NCBI RefSeq assembly: GCF_023856365.1
Contig: NC_064556.1
Coordinates: 1,502,001 to 1,566,000 of the forward strand
Origin: Brienomyrus brachyistius
Lineage: Eukaryota > Chordata > Actinopteri > Osteoglossiformes > Mormyridae
Reading direction: 5' to 3'
Length of the DNA: 64,000 bases
The position numbers were made by a program, and so were the translations under genes. The notes under the pieces were generated by a model. That model saw nothing but the letters and a program-made list of their open reading frames with translations. It searched no databases and was not told where the DNA came from. Positions within the stretch are counted from its first letter, which is position 1, and each line of letters opens with the position of its first letter. Below, one piece after another: positions 1 to 11,658 of the stretch.

Positions 1-170
1 ACTCCAGTCCTGGGGGGCCAGAGCCCTGCCCATTTTTGGGTTTCCCATCATTTAACACACCTGATTCAACTCCTTGTGCTAATTACCACACAGCTCTTGA
101 GCTGAATCCTTTATGGTGGAACAGGGAAATAACTAAGCTACATTGGGCTCCGGCCCCCCAGGACTGGATT
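1..170. mobile_element. MITE-like element with terminal inverted repeats
   Basis: The left end (4-19, CCAGTCCTGGGGGGCC) is mirrored at the right end (152-168, GGCCCCCCAGGACTGGA). The short A/T-rich interior has no reading frame. This is the layout of a non-autonomous DNA transposon. The left boundary is at the window edge, so no target-site duplication can be read. Confidence 0.55.
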
Positions 171-701
171 TGGGCAGCCCTGCCTTAGAAAAAAACAGGC
201 AGCGCATTGTCGCTGTTAACTGACCAATCAGGTAGTGCTCCTCTCATAAATATTAATGAATCAGTCGGTCATGTAGGGCTTCGCTTATGAATATTAATAA
301 GATTTCTTGAACCACAGTGCTAAAAGAAATTTGCGCCCGGGACACACTGGATGTGCTGCAGAAAATATAATTTCTTTTCGACACCCATGTTAACGGATGA
401 GAGCGGCCACGTGCCTGCGCAAGATGCGGGGCTCACTCCTCGCGGCAGCTGCACCACACTGCACAGTACGCGGTTCTCTACGGGAGCGTATTGCATTCAT
501 CTGAAAAACAATCAGTTCTGTTTTTCCCAATTAGTGAGATATCTTTTCTGTTGTTCATGATGTACGATCTGTGTAGTTTAATCCGCTTTTGTTGATGGTT
601 TGTAGATGGTATTATCATTAGTTTTCCGACTTTGCGCGGCACCTCTATTCCGCCCCGCTTGACATTGCAGTGTTTCTCCAGGATCAGTATATACTGTATG
701 G
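171..701. other. Intergenic or intronic sequence without a recognisable feature
   Basis: No exon, repeat or RNA gene could be supported here. The short open frames lack family resemblance and splice context. Exons of the NLR gene whose last exon lies at 3498-4015 should be further left, outside the window. Confidence 0.4.
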
Positions 702-2895
702 CATGTATGGCGTTTAATTAGTGCCAAAACTCACGCGCATAAAAACCACGCACGCGTGTGCGCTCGCGAGCTGAAACCCCATTCTCTCTACGCGCTCGCG
801 TTTGCACAGCACTCGCTCGCTCCACAGGATGAATTTGGACACTTTGGAGGCGGGAACAGTGGCTAATGTCTCTGTTCCTTTTTTTTATAATATTGACTAC
901 GATTGGCTATTTGCTTTGGTAGAAGATGAAGATATTCGGTCAGTGACCGCGGTCCTCATATTCAATTTTATGGCTTTAATAACTTTTAACGGAAGTAAGG
1001 TGTGGGGCGTTTTAATGACAGAATCGTGATGTCTAGTACACAGACATCGATTCACACCAAATATTTTTGCGCTCCAAACCATTTCGTGATTTGTGCAAAA
1101 TCGTGTTAATAGCTAATAGTATATGTTCATTCAACTGTAATGATACGGTGGTTTAGCGTTTTGGGCTCATGGCGACTGTTGCACACCCCTTTGTTTCCCA
1201 TACTGCTTTATGTACGATTTCTAATTAATTTTTGAATATCCGAATGTATCCATATGTTACGAATCCCAGTCTAGGGTTGAGGACCGATGGAAAGGTAAGG
1301 GAAAATGAGAGGGGAAGACGAGACAACCAAGGGATGGGAAAAGGAAACATCTTTTTTGTATTTTTTTTATTTATTCATACACGTTTACAAACACGAGATG
1401 CAACAAACTTCGGGAGTGACCCAACCTAAAACAACAACCAAAACAGCTAACAGACACGTCCCAAACTAAGCTAACTCTAAAGGTAATGAAAACAAGAGAA
1501 AACGAAATGACAAAGACTGTATCTAAGTCCCTAACCAAAACCACAGTAAACACCACGTACGCATAAACAAAAAGGCAGTCACTCCTTACGCACCTAACAG
1601 ACATGTACAGAAATCACGCAGGCCGACACACGGTAACCGAAGGGGCGAGGTAACGAGAGTAGTCAGGAGCCAAGAAAGAATTTAAAACTAGAAGACAAAC
1701 AACAGGGAAAGGTACAAAAAGGGGCCAAGCAGAAAACCAAACAGTCATACAGAAAAGGCAATCATAATAAAAGCAAACCAACACAGCAAGAGCAGAAAAC
1801 AGAGGTTGAGCAAGAGCTCGAGGTAGATGTGAGCAGCAGGCTTTATCCTCGTCGATCGGAACACGGGGTCAGAGGGCACAGGAGGCGTGGCAGGGAATCG
1901 GGAGGCGGGCTGATGCTGCAGCAGGTGAGTGGAGCGAGTGGAACATGGGGCAGAAGACTGAAGTGTCCTGTACACCTTCCCAAAGTACTTACGGCACATA
2001 ACACGTATAATGTGCAATGGGACAATACATGAATGGGTTAACGACTTTAAAACTAGACAAGACAGGCACATCTAGTGAAGTGTGCTTTGATCAGTGGACT
2101 ACAGGGATCCCTTTGATTATCAGATTATTTTTGTCTGTAATAGTTATTAATTATTATATTGCATCCAATTAAAGTGCAATGGGGCAACACACTAAGGGGT
2201 TAATAGCTCTAAAACCAAATGAGACAGACATGTCCTATAAAGTGTGCATTGATCAGGGGAACCTGGGGGACAATGCACCCCCCTTACATTTTCAGAATAA
2301 CTTTCTCTGTAACAGTTATTAATTAATACATTGCATCCATATCACATGCCACTGGGACAATAGCTCAAACAAAATGGGACAGCCTATGGAGTGTGCTTTC
2401 ATCAGTGGACTCTGGGGGATAATGTACACCCCTTGGATTTTCATGATCACTTTCTATCTAACAGTTATTAATTATTACATTGTATCCTTATTACATCCCA
2501 CTGCTCCATTTCATACATATTGACAGTTAATTGATAACACAAATTAATCAAAAAATAAGTTGTAAAGTGTGATTTAGGCAGTGCACCGTGGGACAAAGCA
2601 AATGTACCGTAGCAGAATTGCTTGATTATGTGTCTGTGACCGGATATCTTCATCTTCTACCAAAGCAAATAGCCAATATAGTGAATATTCAAAAAACCAA
2701 TCAAAGAAGCGGAGACATTAGCCACTGTTCCCGTCCCCAAAATGTCAACATTCATCCTGTGGAGCGAGCGAGTGCTGTGCAGACGCGAGCGCGTAGATAG
2801 GGTCCAACGAGCGCGAGCGCGTGGAGAGGATGGGTTTTCAGCTCGCGAGCACATACGCGCGCGAGTTTTGTCACTAATTAAACGCCATACGCATG
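702..2895. mobile_element. 2.2 kb element with about 240-bp terminal inverted repeats
   Basis: The arm at about 702-945 reads again, reverse-complemented, at about 2637-2895. Shared landmarks are TATGGCGTTTAATTAGTG, GCTCGCGAGCTGAAA, GCACTCGCTCGCTCCACAGG, GGGAACAGTGGCTAATGTCTC and TTTGCTTTGGTAGAAGATGAAGATAT. The arms are diverged, with several small indels. The interior contains no transposase I can recognise. This looks like a foldback-type or long-TIR non-autonomous DNA transposon sitting in what is probably an intron of the upstream NLR gene. Exact ends are uncertain by several bases. Confidence 0.7.
2013..2503. repeat. About 3 tandem copies of a 150-170-bp unit
   Basis: Three diverged copies each run from a GCAATGGGACAA-like start, through AGTGTGCTTTGATCAGTGGA, to AGTTATTAATTATTA-(TC)ATTGCATCC. 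The last landmark falls near 2143, 2313 and 2463. The copies lie inside the long-inverted-repeat element and have no coding potential. Confidence 0.65.
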
Positions 2896-3497
2896 ATTCA
2901 CGGAAATAAGCCGACGCGTGTGAAATGCATTCAGACCGGCTTCACTGTGACTAAAGACCATGTCAGACAATCGCCGCAAAACTGGATCCTCATGCAGCGC
3001 AACCGTCCCCGGAATCGTCTTCGGAGGCGTTTGTATCAGAATCCAGACTTTTATTAAATATCACTTTAAATATATGATAATATTGCTGATATATGATGTC
3101 CATTTTCAAAGGTAAACTCAATGTAGAAAGACAGCAGCAATGCGGGCGCTGTGTCCCGGCTTTAGCGATTAGAAGGAAGATCGTCTTTAAAGTAAATACA
3201 CTGACTTTTAGTATTAATATCTCTTGCCGTTTTGTGGTAAATATGCTTGTGATGAATATATCTAATGAATCTCGCCGCTTTGTAATTTTATTTACCCGTA
3301 ATTACGCTGTTAGTTTAGCTCGCGCCGCATTTTGGCGGCTCTTCCCGCCGGCGTCGCGCGCCGTCCGACATTTCCTGAGCTATTTCATAAACTTCAGTTC
3401 CCGCTTCGTTCGGGGAAGCTGCGCTGTTTTTATATTGTACAGAAACATAAAGTACAGGCGGCCTGATGGTATTAATAATTCTTCCTCCTGCCTACAG
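2896..3497 (+). other. Intron preceding the B30.2 exon, homologous to the same intron in genes A and B
   Basis: The stretch at about 3180-3480 resembles 26130-26640 of gene A, sharing TTTGTGGTAAATATG, TTTATTTACCCGTAAT and GAAGCTGCGCTGTT. Both lie just upstream of a PRY-SPRY exon. This is evidence that 3498-4015 belongs to a third paralog of the same family. Confidence 0.65.
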
Positions 3498-4015
3498 ACT
3501 CCTGCCAGCTGACGCTGGACCCCAGCACAGCACACAGATGCCTGTCTCTGTCAGGGGGGAACAAGAAGGCGACATGGGGGGCAGAGCAGCCATATCCTGA
3601 TCATCCAGAGAGATTTGATGACTGGTCCCAAGTTCTGTGCAGAGAGAGTCTGACTGGCCGCTGTTACTGGGAGGCTGAGTGGGATGGGGATGTAGCCCTG
3701 ATAGGAGTCACTTATAAAGGGATCAGGAGGAAAGGAGAGAGGGACTGTCTGCTTGGATACAATGACAAGTCATGGTGTCTGTACTGTTATACTGACAGAT
3801 ACTCTGTCTGGCACAATAAGAAAGAGACTCACATACCCATACGGCCCTCAGGCTCCCGCAGAGTAGGAGTGTATCTGGACTGGGGGGCTGGTGCTCTGTT
3901 CTTCTACAGAGTCTCCTCTGATGGACTGACCCCCCTGCACAGATTCACCTCCTCATTCACTGAGTCCCTCTATCCAGGGTTTCGGGTTTATATAAACTCC
4001 TCAGTGTCACTGTGA
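3498..4015 (+). CDS. Terminal PRY-SPRY (B30.2) exon of an NLR receptor gene, 5' part outside the window
   Basis: An acceptor (CCTACAG, ending at 3497) opens a frame of about 172 codons ending in TGA at 4013-4015. The exon starts in phase 1 (two bases complete a codon), exactly like the last exon of genes A and B, which implies a short linker exon upstream. The protein has the PRY start ([13 protein letters not shown]), the SPRY core ([26 protein letters not shown]) and the C-terminal strand NSSVSL. B30.2 domains of fish NLRs and TRIMs are thought to bind ligands. No NACHT or LRR exon is visible to the left. The protein stops right after VSL, lacking the CML(G/E) tail of A and B. It could be the end of a complete gene or an orphan exon. 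Confidence 0.85.
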
Positions 4016-4235
4016 CCTGTTGCTGGTTCTCCTGGCAAAAAGGTCAAATCTCTGCTTTTTAACCTTTATAATCCTTTTTACTCTCAAATGTATGTTTGAC
4101 AAAAATAAGTTTTTCTCTCTGACTAAAATGTAACTAAATGTAATCCTGATGAGTGGGGGGGCTTTCCCTCTCCCCTGTATATGTACATTTTATATATTTA
4201 TGCCTATTTACTGTATTTCCTCCCTGTACAATGAC

Positions 4236-4241
4236 AATAAA
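4236..4241 (+). promoter_or_regulatory. Polyadenylation signal AATAAA of the upstream NLR gene
   Basis: AATAAA lies 221 bases after the stop codon, in a context (TACAATGACAATAAAGTCTTTCTG) that is also found after gene B (52255-52260). Confidence 0.55.
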
Positions 4242-4532
4242 GTCTTTCTGTTCTGTCCTGTTAATGTCCTGCTTCAGCGTCACCCAAAGTATGACTGAGT
4301 AACATAATGAAACCACAGTCTGGTGGATTAAATTAAATAAATTCACTTTATTACTAATACAATGAGAGTAAATCAGTGTAAATAATAACCATTTAACTAG
4401 AGGCATAACAGAAACCAAAAGCATTAGAAAATATAATAATGTCCTGTTACTGCTCTGCTTCAGTGGATTAAAATAAACAAAAATATTAATTTATGTGATT
4501 AAATAATAAAGATTAATTTATTACATAATTAC

Positions 4533-7165
4533 ACCCCCTCCCCCCCCCCCCCCCCCCCACTGTAAAAAGTTTGACGTCCGATTACACCCCGGTTGGACAT
4601 AGGGGGCAAGTGCCTAGGCACCTTTACCGCCCCCCCCCACCACCACTGTAAATGGTCTGGCCACACCACCCCCCCCCCACTGTAGAAGTTCTGGCTACGT
4701 CCCCGCTCCGCTGTAGAAGGTCTGGCTACGCACCCACCCCACTGCATAAGGTCTGGCTACGCCCCCCCACCACCACTGTATGAGGTCTGGCTATGTCCCT
4801 GCCCCGCTGTAGAAGGTCTGGCTACGCCCCTGACCCGCTGTAGAAGGTCTGGCTACGCCCCCACCCCACTGCATAAGGTCTGGCTACGCCCCCCCCCCCC
4901 ACCACCACTGTATGAGGTCTGGCTATGTCCCTGCCCCGCTGTAGAAGGTCTGGCTACGCCCCTGACCCGCTGTAGAAGGTCTGGCTACGCCCCCACCCCA
5001 CTGCATAAGGTCTGGCTACGCCCCCCCCCCACCACCACTGTATGAGGTCTGGCTATGTCCCCGCCCCGCTGTAGAAGGTCTGGCTACGCCCCGGACCCGC
5101 TGTAGAAGGTCTGGCTATGCCCCCACCCCACTGCATAAGGTCTCGCTACACCCCCACCCCACTGTAGAAAGTCTGGCTACGCCCCCACCCCACTGTATAA
5201 GGTCTGGCTACGCCCCCCGCCCACCACCACTGTATGAGGTCTGGCAATGTCCCTGCCCCGCTGTAGAAGGTCTGGCTACGCCCCCACCCCACTGTATAAG
5301 GTCTGGCTACGCCCCTGACCCGCTGTAGAAGGTCTGGCTATGCCCCCACCCCACTGCATAAGGTCTCGCTACACCCCCACCCCACTGTAGAAAGTCTGGC
5401 TACGCCCCCGACCCGCTGTAGAAGGTCTGGCTACGCCCCCACCTCACTGTATAAGGTGTGGCTACACCCCCACCCCACTGTAGAAGGTCTGACTATGCCC
5501 CCACCCTACTGTAGAAGGTCTGGGTACGCCCCCCACCCCACTGTAAAAGGTTTGCCTACGCCCCCACCCCGCTGTAGAAGGTCTGGCTACGCACCCACCC
5601 CACTGCATAAGGTCTGGCTACGCCCCCCCCCCCCCCCCCACCACCACTGTATGAGGTCTGGCTATGTCCCTGCCCCGCTGTAGAAGGTCTGGCTACGCCC
5701 CTGACCCGCTGTAGAAGGTCTGGCTACGCCCCCACCCCACTGCATAAGGTCTGGCTACGCCCCCCCCCCCCCCACCACCACTGTATGAGGTCTGGCTATG
5801 TCCCTGCCCCGCTGTAGAAGGTCTGGCTACGCCCCTGACCCGCTGTAGAAGGTCTGGCTACGCCCCCACCCCACTGCATAAGGTCTGGCTACGCCCCCCC
5901 CCCACCACCACTGTATGAGGTCTGGCTATGTCCCCGCCCCGCTGTAGAAGGTCTGGCTACGCCCCGGACCCGCTGTAGAAGGTCTGGCTATGCCCCCACC
6001 CCACTGCATAAGGTCTCGCTACACCCCCACCCCACTGTAGAAAGTCTGGCTACGCCCCCACCCCACTGTATAAGGTCTGGCTACGCCCCCCGCCCACCAC
6101 CACTGTATGAGGTCTGGCAATGTCCCTGCCCCGCTGTAGAAGGTCTGGCTACGCCCCCACCCCACTGTATAAGGTCTGGCTACGCCCCCGACCCGCTGTA
6201 GAAGGTCTGGCTACGCCCCCACCCCACTGTATAAGGTGTGGCTACACCCCCACCCCACTGTAGAAGGTCTGACTATGCCCCCACCCTACTGTAGAAGGTC
6301 TGGGTACGCCCCCACCCCACTGTAAAAGGTTTGCCTACGCCCCCACCCCGCTGTAGAAGGTCTGGCTACGCCCCCACCCCGCTGTAGACGGTCTGGCTAC
6401 ACCCCCACCCCACTGTATAAGGTCTGGCTACGCCCCCACCCCACTGTAGAAGGTCTGGCTACGCCCCCGGCCCGCTGTAGAAGGTCTGGCTACGCCCCCG
6501 CTCCACTGTAGAAGGTCTGGCTATGCCCCCACCCCGCTGTATAAGGTCTGGCTACGCCCCCGGCCCGCTGTAGAAGGTCTGGCTACGCCCCCGCTCCGCT
6601 GTAGAAGGTCTGGCTACGCCCCCGCCCCGCTGTATAAGGTCTGGCTACGCCCCCGCCCCGCTGTATAAGGTCTGGCTACGTCTTCGACCCACTGTAGAAG
6701 GTATGGCTACGCCCCCCGCCCCGCTGTATAAGGTCTGGCTACGCCCCCGCCCCGCTGTATAAGGTCTGGCTACGCCCCCGCCCCGCTGTAGAAGGTCTGG
6801 CTACGCCCCCGCTCCGCTGTAGAAGGTCTGGCTACGCCCCCGCCCCGCTGTATAAGGTCTGGCTACGTCTTCGACCCACTGTATAAGGTCTGGCTACGCC
6901 CCCACCCCCGCTGTATAAGGTCTGGGTACGTCTCCGACCCACTGTAGAAGGTCTGGCTACACCCCCGCCCCGCTGTATAAGGTCTGGCTATGTCTCCGAC
7001 CCACTGTAGAAGGTCTGGCTACACCCCCGCCCCGCTGTAGAAGGTCTGGTTATGCCCCCAAAGGAACAGAAGGGGCAGGTGCCCAGGCACCCTTACCCCC
7101 CCCCCCCACTCTAAAACGTTTGGCTACGCCCCCCCCCCCACCCCACTGTAGAAGGTTTGGTCACC
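4533..7165. repeat. 2.6 kb minisatellite, 31-bp unit, with higher-order repeat
   Basis: Around 80 tandem copies of a 31-bp unit (core GTAGAAGGTCTGGCTACGCC plus a C-rich spacer). Unit starts at 6599, 6630 and 6661 show the 31-bp period. A block starting near 4711 is repeated starting near 5572, including the variants CACCCACCCC, ACCACCACTGTATGAGG and GACCCGC, so a higher-order repeat of about 0.86 kb exists; the second copy is slightly shorter. Long C runs vary in length between copies. Similar motifs flank the array at 4599-4624 and 7072-7096 (GGGGCA(A/G)GTGCC(T/C)AGGCACC). Reading frames inside it are artefacts of the repeat. Confidence 0.9.
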
Positions 7166-7743
7166 CACCCTCCACGTACCTGATCCAGAGAAATTGATAC
7201 ATAGATTGATACTGAATCTATTGCCCCCTCCCAGGGGCGCTGCTAATGATTTTGGGCCCCATGAAAAGAATCTTGACAGGGCCCCCAACACAGTTTATTG
7301 GGGGCTTCTCTGGGCCCCCTCTCAGTCATGGGCCCCGAGAGTCGTCATCGTTTACCCCCCCTTTACAGCGCCCCTGCGCCCTCCCACCCCTGACTGGCAA
7401 AATCCACTAATTTTATCTACATGCATTATTATTAATAATGGACGTGTAAGAATATACACAGACATCCATTAACAATCCACCATTGGATTCATTATCTATT
7501 GCAGATTAACATTCTATACAGTGACTGTAGTCAGTTATAATATCTCTCCATCAAGCTGCTGCCATATTTCTTACATCCACTGCACACGTTAGTTCACAGA
7601 ACAGGCGGTCCTTCCGGAAACAATGTGTACTTTTCAGAGAGGCCACTAGGTGGACAAATCACATATTACTAAATATAAGAGGTTCAGAATTAAATTATCA
7701 GGAAGCGGATCTATACTTAGGGGTGGCATGGTGGTGCAGTGGT
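7166..7743. other. Interspersed-repeat-like, GGGCCCC-rich sequence, unclassified
   Basis: The stretch 7228-7400 has the C/G-rich GGGCCCC motifs seen in degraded fish DNA transposons, but I could not define ends. No gene is visible. Confidence 0.3.
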
Positions 7744-7856
7744 TAATTAATGGACTTTGTCTTGATCCTTAATCACAGCTTATACCCAGCCTTTAGCAAG
7801 CATGTCCATTCTTTTCTGTATTCAGTAAATAAATAGTAAATAAATTGAATTTAATA
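7744..7856 (+). mobile_element. 3' fragment of an L2-like LINE
   Basis: About 80 bases (GACTTTGTCTTGATCC through TATTCAGTAA) match the stretch 15594-15673 inside the longer LINE copy at 15048-15912. A TTGAATTTAATAATAAATGCAG-like tail follows in both copies. Confidence 0.55.
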
Positions 7857-7862
7857 ATAAAT

Positions 7863-8223
7863 GCAGTGGGGCGGCATGGTGGTGCAGTGGTTAGCACTGA
7901 TGCCTCACATCTCTGGGACCCGGGTTGGAGTCTCCGCCTGGGTCATATGTGTGCAGAGTTTGCATGTTCTCCCCATGTCGTCGTGGGGTTTCCTCCGGGT
8001 ACTCCGGTTTCCCCCCACAGTCCAAAAACATGCTGAGGCTAATTGGACTTGCTAAATTGCCCATAGGAGTGCATGTCTGAGTGAATGGTGTGTGAGTGTG
8101 CCCTGCGATGGGCTGGCCCCCCCATCCTGGGTTGTTCCCTGCCTCGTGCCCATTGCCTCCGGGATAGACTGCGGACCCCCCCGCGACCCGGTAGGATAAG
8201 CGGTTTGGAAAATGGATGGATGG
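7863..8223 (+). mobile_element. Full-length tRNA-derived SINE (DANA/Mermaid-like)
   Basis: The head GGCGGCATGGTGGTGCAGTG contains an A-box-like tract (TGGTGCAGTGGTTAGCAC) and a B-box-like tract (GGGTTGGAGTCTC). The body includes GTTTGCATGTTCTCCCC and TTTCCTCCGGGTACTCCGG, and the tail ends GGAAAATGGATGGATGG. This organisation is known for DANA/Mermaid-type fish SINEs. The family name is inferred from memory of the consensus. Confidence 0.75.
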
Positions 8224-8963
8224 TCATAAAATGCCATGAATACTCAGTTTTAACGGGGCACTTCTTTTTATGCCATTTTTTAGTTGGCAGCCATTTGCGT
8301 TCTTTCATGATAAAAGACCAAGAATTTTATGAGCCATAAATCATCCATAAATTTTGCAGTATCAGACATGGCGCCGCTGAAGTTCAGCACTTTTCCGTTT
8401 GAGATGAACATGATGTTGCCGTTTCCTGCCAGCGACCTTTAAAAATCCACGACAGCGGCGGTTAGATGCAGCGTGTGCAGCGGCCATATTTACGGACAAA
8501 ATCAAGCTGGTCACTAAGACTTAGTTTGTGGTTAATAAATACTTAAGTAAAAGCATAATACTACATTATTTGTGCCCCCTCAGGTAAAGTGTTACCGATG
8601 AGAGAACACTTTGATAATCAGTAAATATATCAGTTGACTCCATGTCTAAATCAGACCTTGACATGTTTGAGTAGATTCCCAGGTTTCCTCTGGTTATTGC
8701 ACTTACTGTACACAATATGAAGACAATGTAAGTGAACCGAAATCTCTATGCAATGAATTAGCATCCTGTGAGTGTGTATCAAGTGCCCAGAGCATCAGCA
8801 TCAGATCACTGTATTCAACAGAGTGAGGGGTTATTCAGAAAGGACGAGTGTATTATTTTAGAACAGATTGATACCTGTAAATCAATGTATTTAAGCAATT
8901 ATTAATGAAGTACTGTTCTTGCAAAACATCACAGTTATGAAGGCCTCTATGCCTTATATTTCC

Positions 8964-9326
8964 ATCCAGACATCCATCCATTTTCCAAACCGCTTATCCT
9001 ACTGGGTCGCGGGGGGTCCGGAAACTATCCTGGAAGCAATGGGCACAAGGCAGGGAACAACCCAGGATGGGGGGCCAGCCCATCGCAGGGCACACTCACA
9101 CACCATGTACTCACACACGCACTCCTACGGGCAATTTAGCAACTCCAATTAGCTTCAGCATGTTTTTGGACTGTGGGGGGAAACCGGAGTACCCGGAGGA
9201 AACCCCACAACGACATGGGGAGAACATGCAAACTCTACACACATGTGACCCAGGCAGAGACTCAAACCCGGGTCCCAGAGGTGTGAGGCAACAGTGCTAA
9301 CCACTGCACCACCATGCCACCCCTAT
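8964..9326 (-). mobile_element. Full-length tRNA-derived SINE, inverted copy
   Basis: Reverse-complement counterpart of the element at 7863-8223, with the ATGGATGG tail at 8964 and the GGTGGTGCAGTGG head at about 9300-9325. It lies about 740 bases from that copy in inverted orientation. Confidence 0.75.
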
Positions 9327-11653
9327 CTTTACTTTTCTTCTAGCAAATTGAACACAAACCAGTGTGTGGCCTGAATGAAAAGCTAATTCAGTGGCAGGAA
9401 AAGGTTTCCCGCTTATTTACATAAAAGTCAGAGGTTCACAGGGCTGCCAGCTTTGGTCAGCTGGCTGGTCTGACATTTTCAATTCGAGACAAGTCTGCAC
9501 ACGCATTTACATGTATGTAACACTTTTATTACCTCCTAAATAGTCTGTATGGTTTCCAAGCTACGCCAACACTTTTGATGTAGCTAATTATAAGATTATA
9601 ATAGAATAATATATATTTTCCCTAAGATTTCTTGGGTGAGTCGGACAGTCAGGAAGTGTGAGCGTCAGGCCAGATGTGTGAGAGTCGGTAACCTTGGGTT
9701 CAAAGCCGAGTAAATGAGCCTTAAACTGCTGTATTGTTCTTTCATCCCCCAGATCCTAAAACATGAACATCACACGTTAAATGTTACTGAAAAAAACCCA
9801 GAGACTTGGATAAATATGTGAGGCAAAATGAGAAAGAGAGGCTTACCGGAGCCATGAACCAGTGCCACCTTAAATGTAAATACTTTATCATTGTGATTTA
9901 TTATGATTATTATCACAATCATTAGACTGTCTTGGTGCCCCTCTGGCACTTGGTGCCACGAGCACATATCAGCGACACTGACAGACGGGAAGCGCAATCT
10001 GTTTCACAGAGCAGGATTTCTTGCTTAGCTGGATAGCTTGTCAGATTTAAGGTAGTCTGGACTAAATGTAAGTGTAAGAAGGTCATTTAGCCCAGATTAC
10101 CTTAAATCCAACAAGTTTTCTGGCTGAACAAGAAATATTGCTTCGTGATACAGCTGCCTGTTTACTGTTATATCTGTTAGCCAGCTAACTTTATTGCAAA
10201 CGGCATCAACCAGTACTTGATGATAATAAGCTAATGTTAGCTTATTAACTGAAAAAAAAAATTAAGAATCACTCAGCCTGTTTATCATTTTCACCCTCTA
10301 TCTGTGGTACTTTGGGATGGTTTAGGATGCTTGTGAAATGTTGCCTGATGTCCGTCGCTCCGCATGCAAGCTGTTATCCACTTTCTGAAACAGATTAATC
10401 TGCAGCCTCTAACTTTCTTCATTTCTTCTCTGAAACAAACCTTATAAGACACACAGACAGACGTCCTAGCTGTTAGAGACCATCGTCTATCCTGTCCTCA
10501 GTCTTCTGGGTGTATGTGTAATGTCTGATTCTGTCATTGTAAAAACTTCTTAATATGTTTAATAAAAATGTATTTCAAACAGTCTGATGTACTGACGTTT
10601 TGTACAGCAATAACTACAAATGGTGTCCTGATTATTCCAGTACTGCACACTGCAGTAGGGATGATAACAAAGAAAGTATCAGGACTCATGTGTTTGAGTG
10701 CTGGATGCTACAAATGAATTATAGCCATGAGGTTATGAAAGTAATTATATTTATGCTTAATTGTTGTCATTCAACAAACTTAACATGTTATTTAAAATAT
10801 GCTTCACTTAACACTATTCATAACTACAAAAAATAACAGCTGATGTCTAATGTTTCTAAGACAATCAGCATTAAAAGAAACTGCTCAGGTAATATTTGTC
10901 TTGAACTATATTGAGTTTTAGACTTTTGAGATCCACAAATTTTATTTCTGTTAAAAGGTACTTTTTATTGCTAATCAATTCAATGTTTAATAGCGTCTTG
11001 CTTTGTTAGAAAAGGTTTGTGGTACCATGTGAGCTATTACACCAGAAAATATGCTTATTATTAAGGAAGTTATGGCCAAAATATGCCTGGTTTGTTGCTT
11101 GTTTACATCTTCATTATCACTCCAAGATGGCGGCGCTGCTGACGCATAGTCGCAATGAGCAGAACAGCGAGATGGCTTCTAGACTTCCATACTTATGGGG
11201 GAATCTGAATACCAAGAATACAAAGACTGCTCTATCGCTCTCAGCAAGAACGTTTCTAACTTGCCTTCTAAGGATGTACTTGGGCCGCAATGAATCATGG
11301 GATTGGTGATTGGTGATTTGGGGCGGAGCAAAACCCACATCTGGCTCGCGTACCAACAGTGAGAGAGAAGAGACAAACTCCCAGCGCCACATAATTCTGT
11401 CATAGCGCACATTCGACATTATATTTGTTCATGTAAAAAGCCTGCAGTGAAATTTAGATCGTAAACACACTTAAATCATTAACACACGAATTTAATCACG
11501 ATTCACTATTCACACTTGTCGCTGTGCCAACGTAATTTACACGTTGAACAGCTCTCCTTACTATAGACAACACGTCTTTACCTTAAAGTATGTGCGCGAG
11601 TAGTTCTAGGTCATATAATAAGATCTCAAATTGACCTGTTTCTTCATGATAAG
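9327..11653. other. No gene recognised; one MITE and a duplicated stretch
   Basis: Apart from the hairpin element at 10004-10148, I see no supportable gene. The stretch around 10600-10790 (TGATTATTCCAGTACTGC, GATGATAACAAAG, TTTATGCTTAATTGTTGT) recurs at about 30515-30630 upstream of gene B, so part of this region belongs to the duplicated flank. An AATAAA near 10559 has no identifiable transcript. Confidence 0.4.
10004..10148. mobile_element. Hairpin MITE
   Basis: The left half (TCACAGAGCAGGATTTCTTGC... through AGATTTAAGGTAGTCTGG) is mirrored by the right half, whose reverse complement reads TCACGAAGCAATATTTCTTG... through GATTTAAGGTAATCTGGG. The interior motif CTTAAATCCAACAAGTT also occurs in the MITE at 50459-50616. 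Confidence 0.6.
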
Positions 11654-11658
11654 CATAT

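Noticed and set aside
1371..2071. Minus-strand frames in the interior of the inverted-repeat element as a transposase
   Set aside because: Sequences show no DDE motif, HTH or any recognisable transposase segment.
4529..5683. Open frames inside the 31-bp repeat (for example 5456-5683)
   Set aside because: Produced by the periodic C-rich repeat; no start context, splice sites or domain.
4533..7165. CRISPR-like array
   Set aside because: Direct 31-bp tandem repeats with no unique spacers, in a vertebrate genome.
7194..7472. A 92-codon frame starting ATGATTC-like sequence near 7194
   Set aside because: Lies in degraded repeat-like, GGGCCCC-rich sequence; no conserved motif.
11100..11420. Possible exon with ATGGCGGCG near 11127
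   Set aside because: The short frame has no recognisable domain, no splice partner and no conserved copy in the gene B flank.
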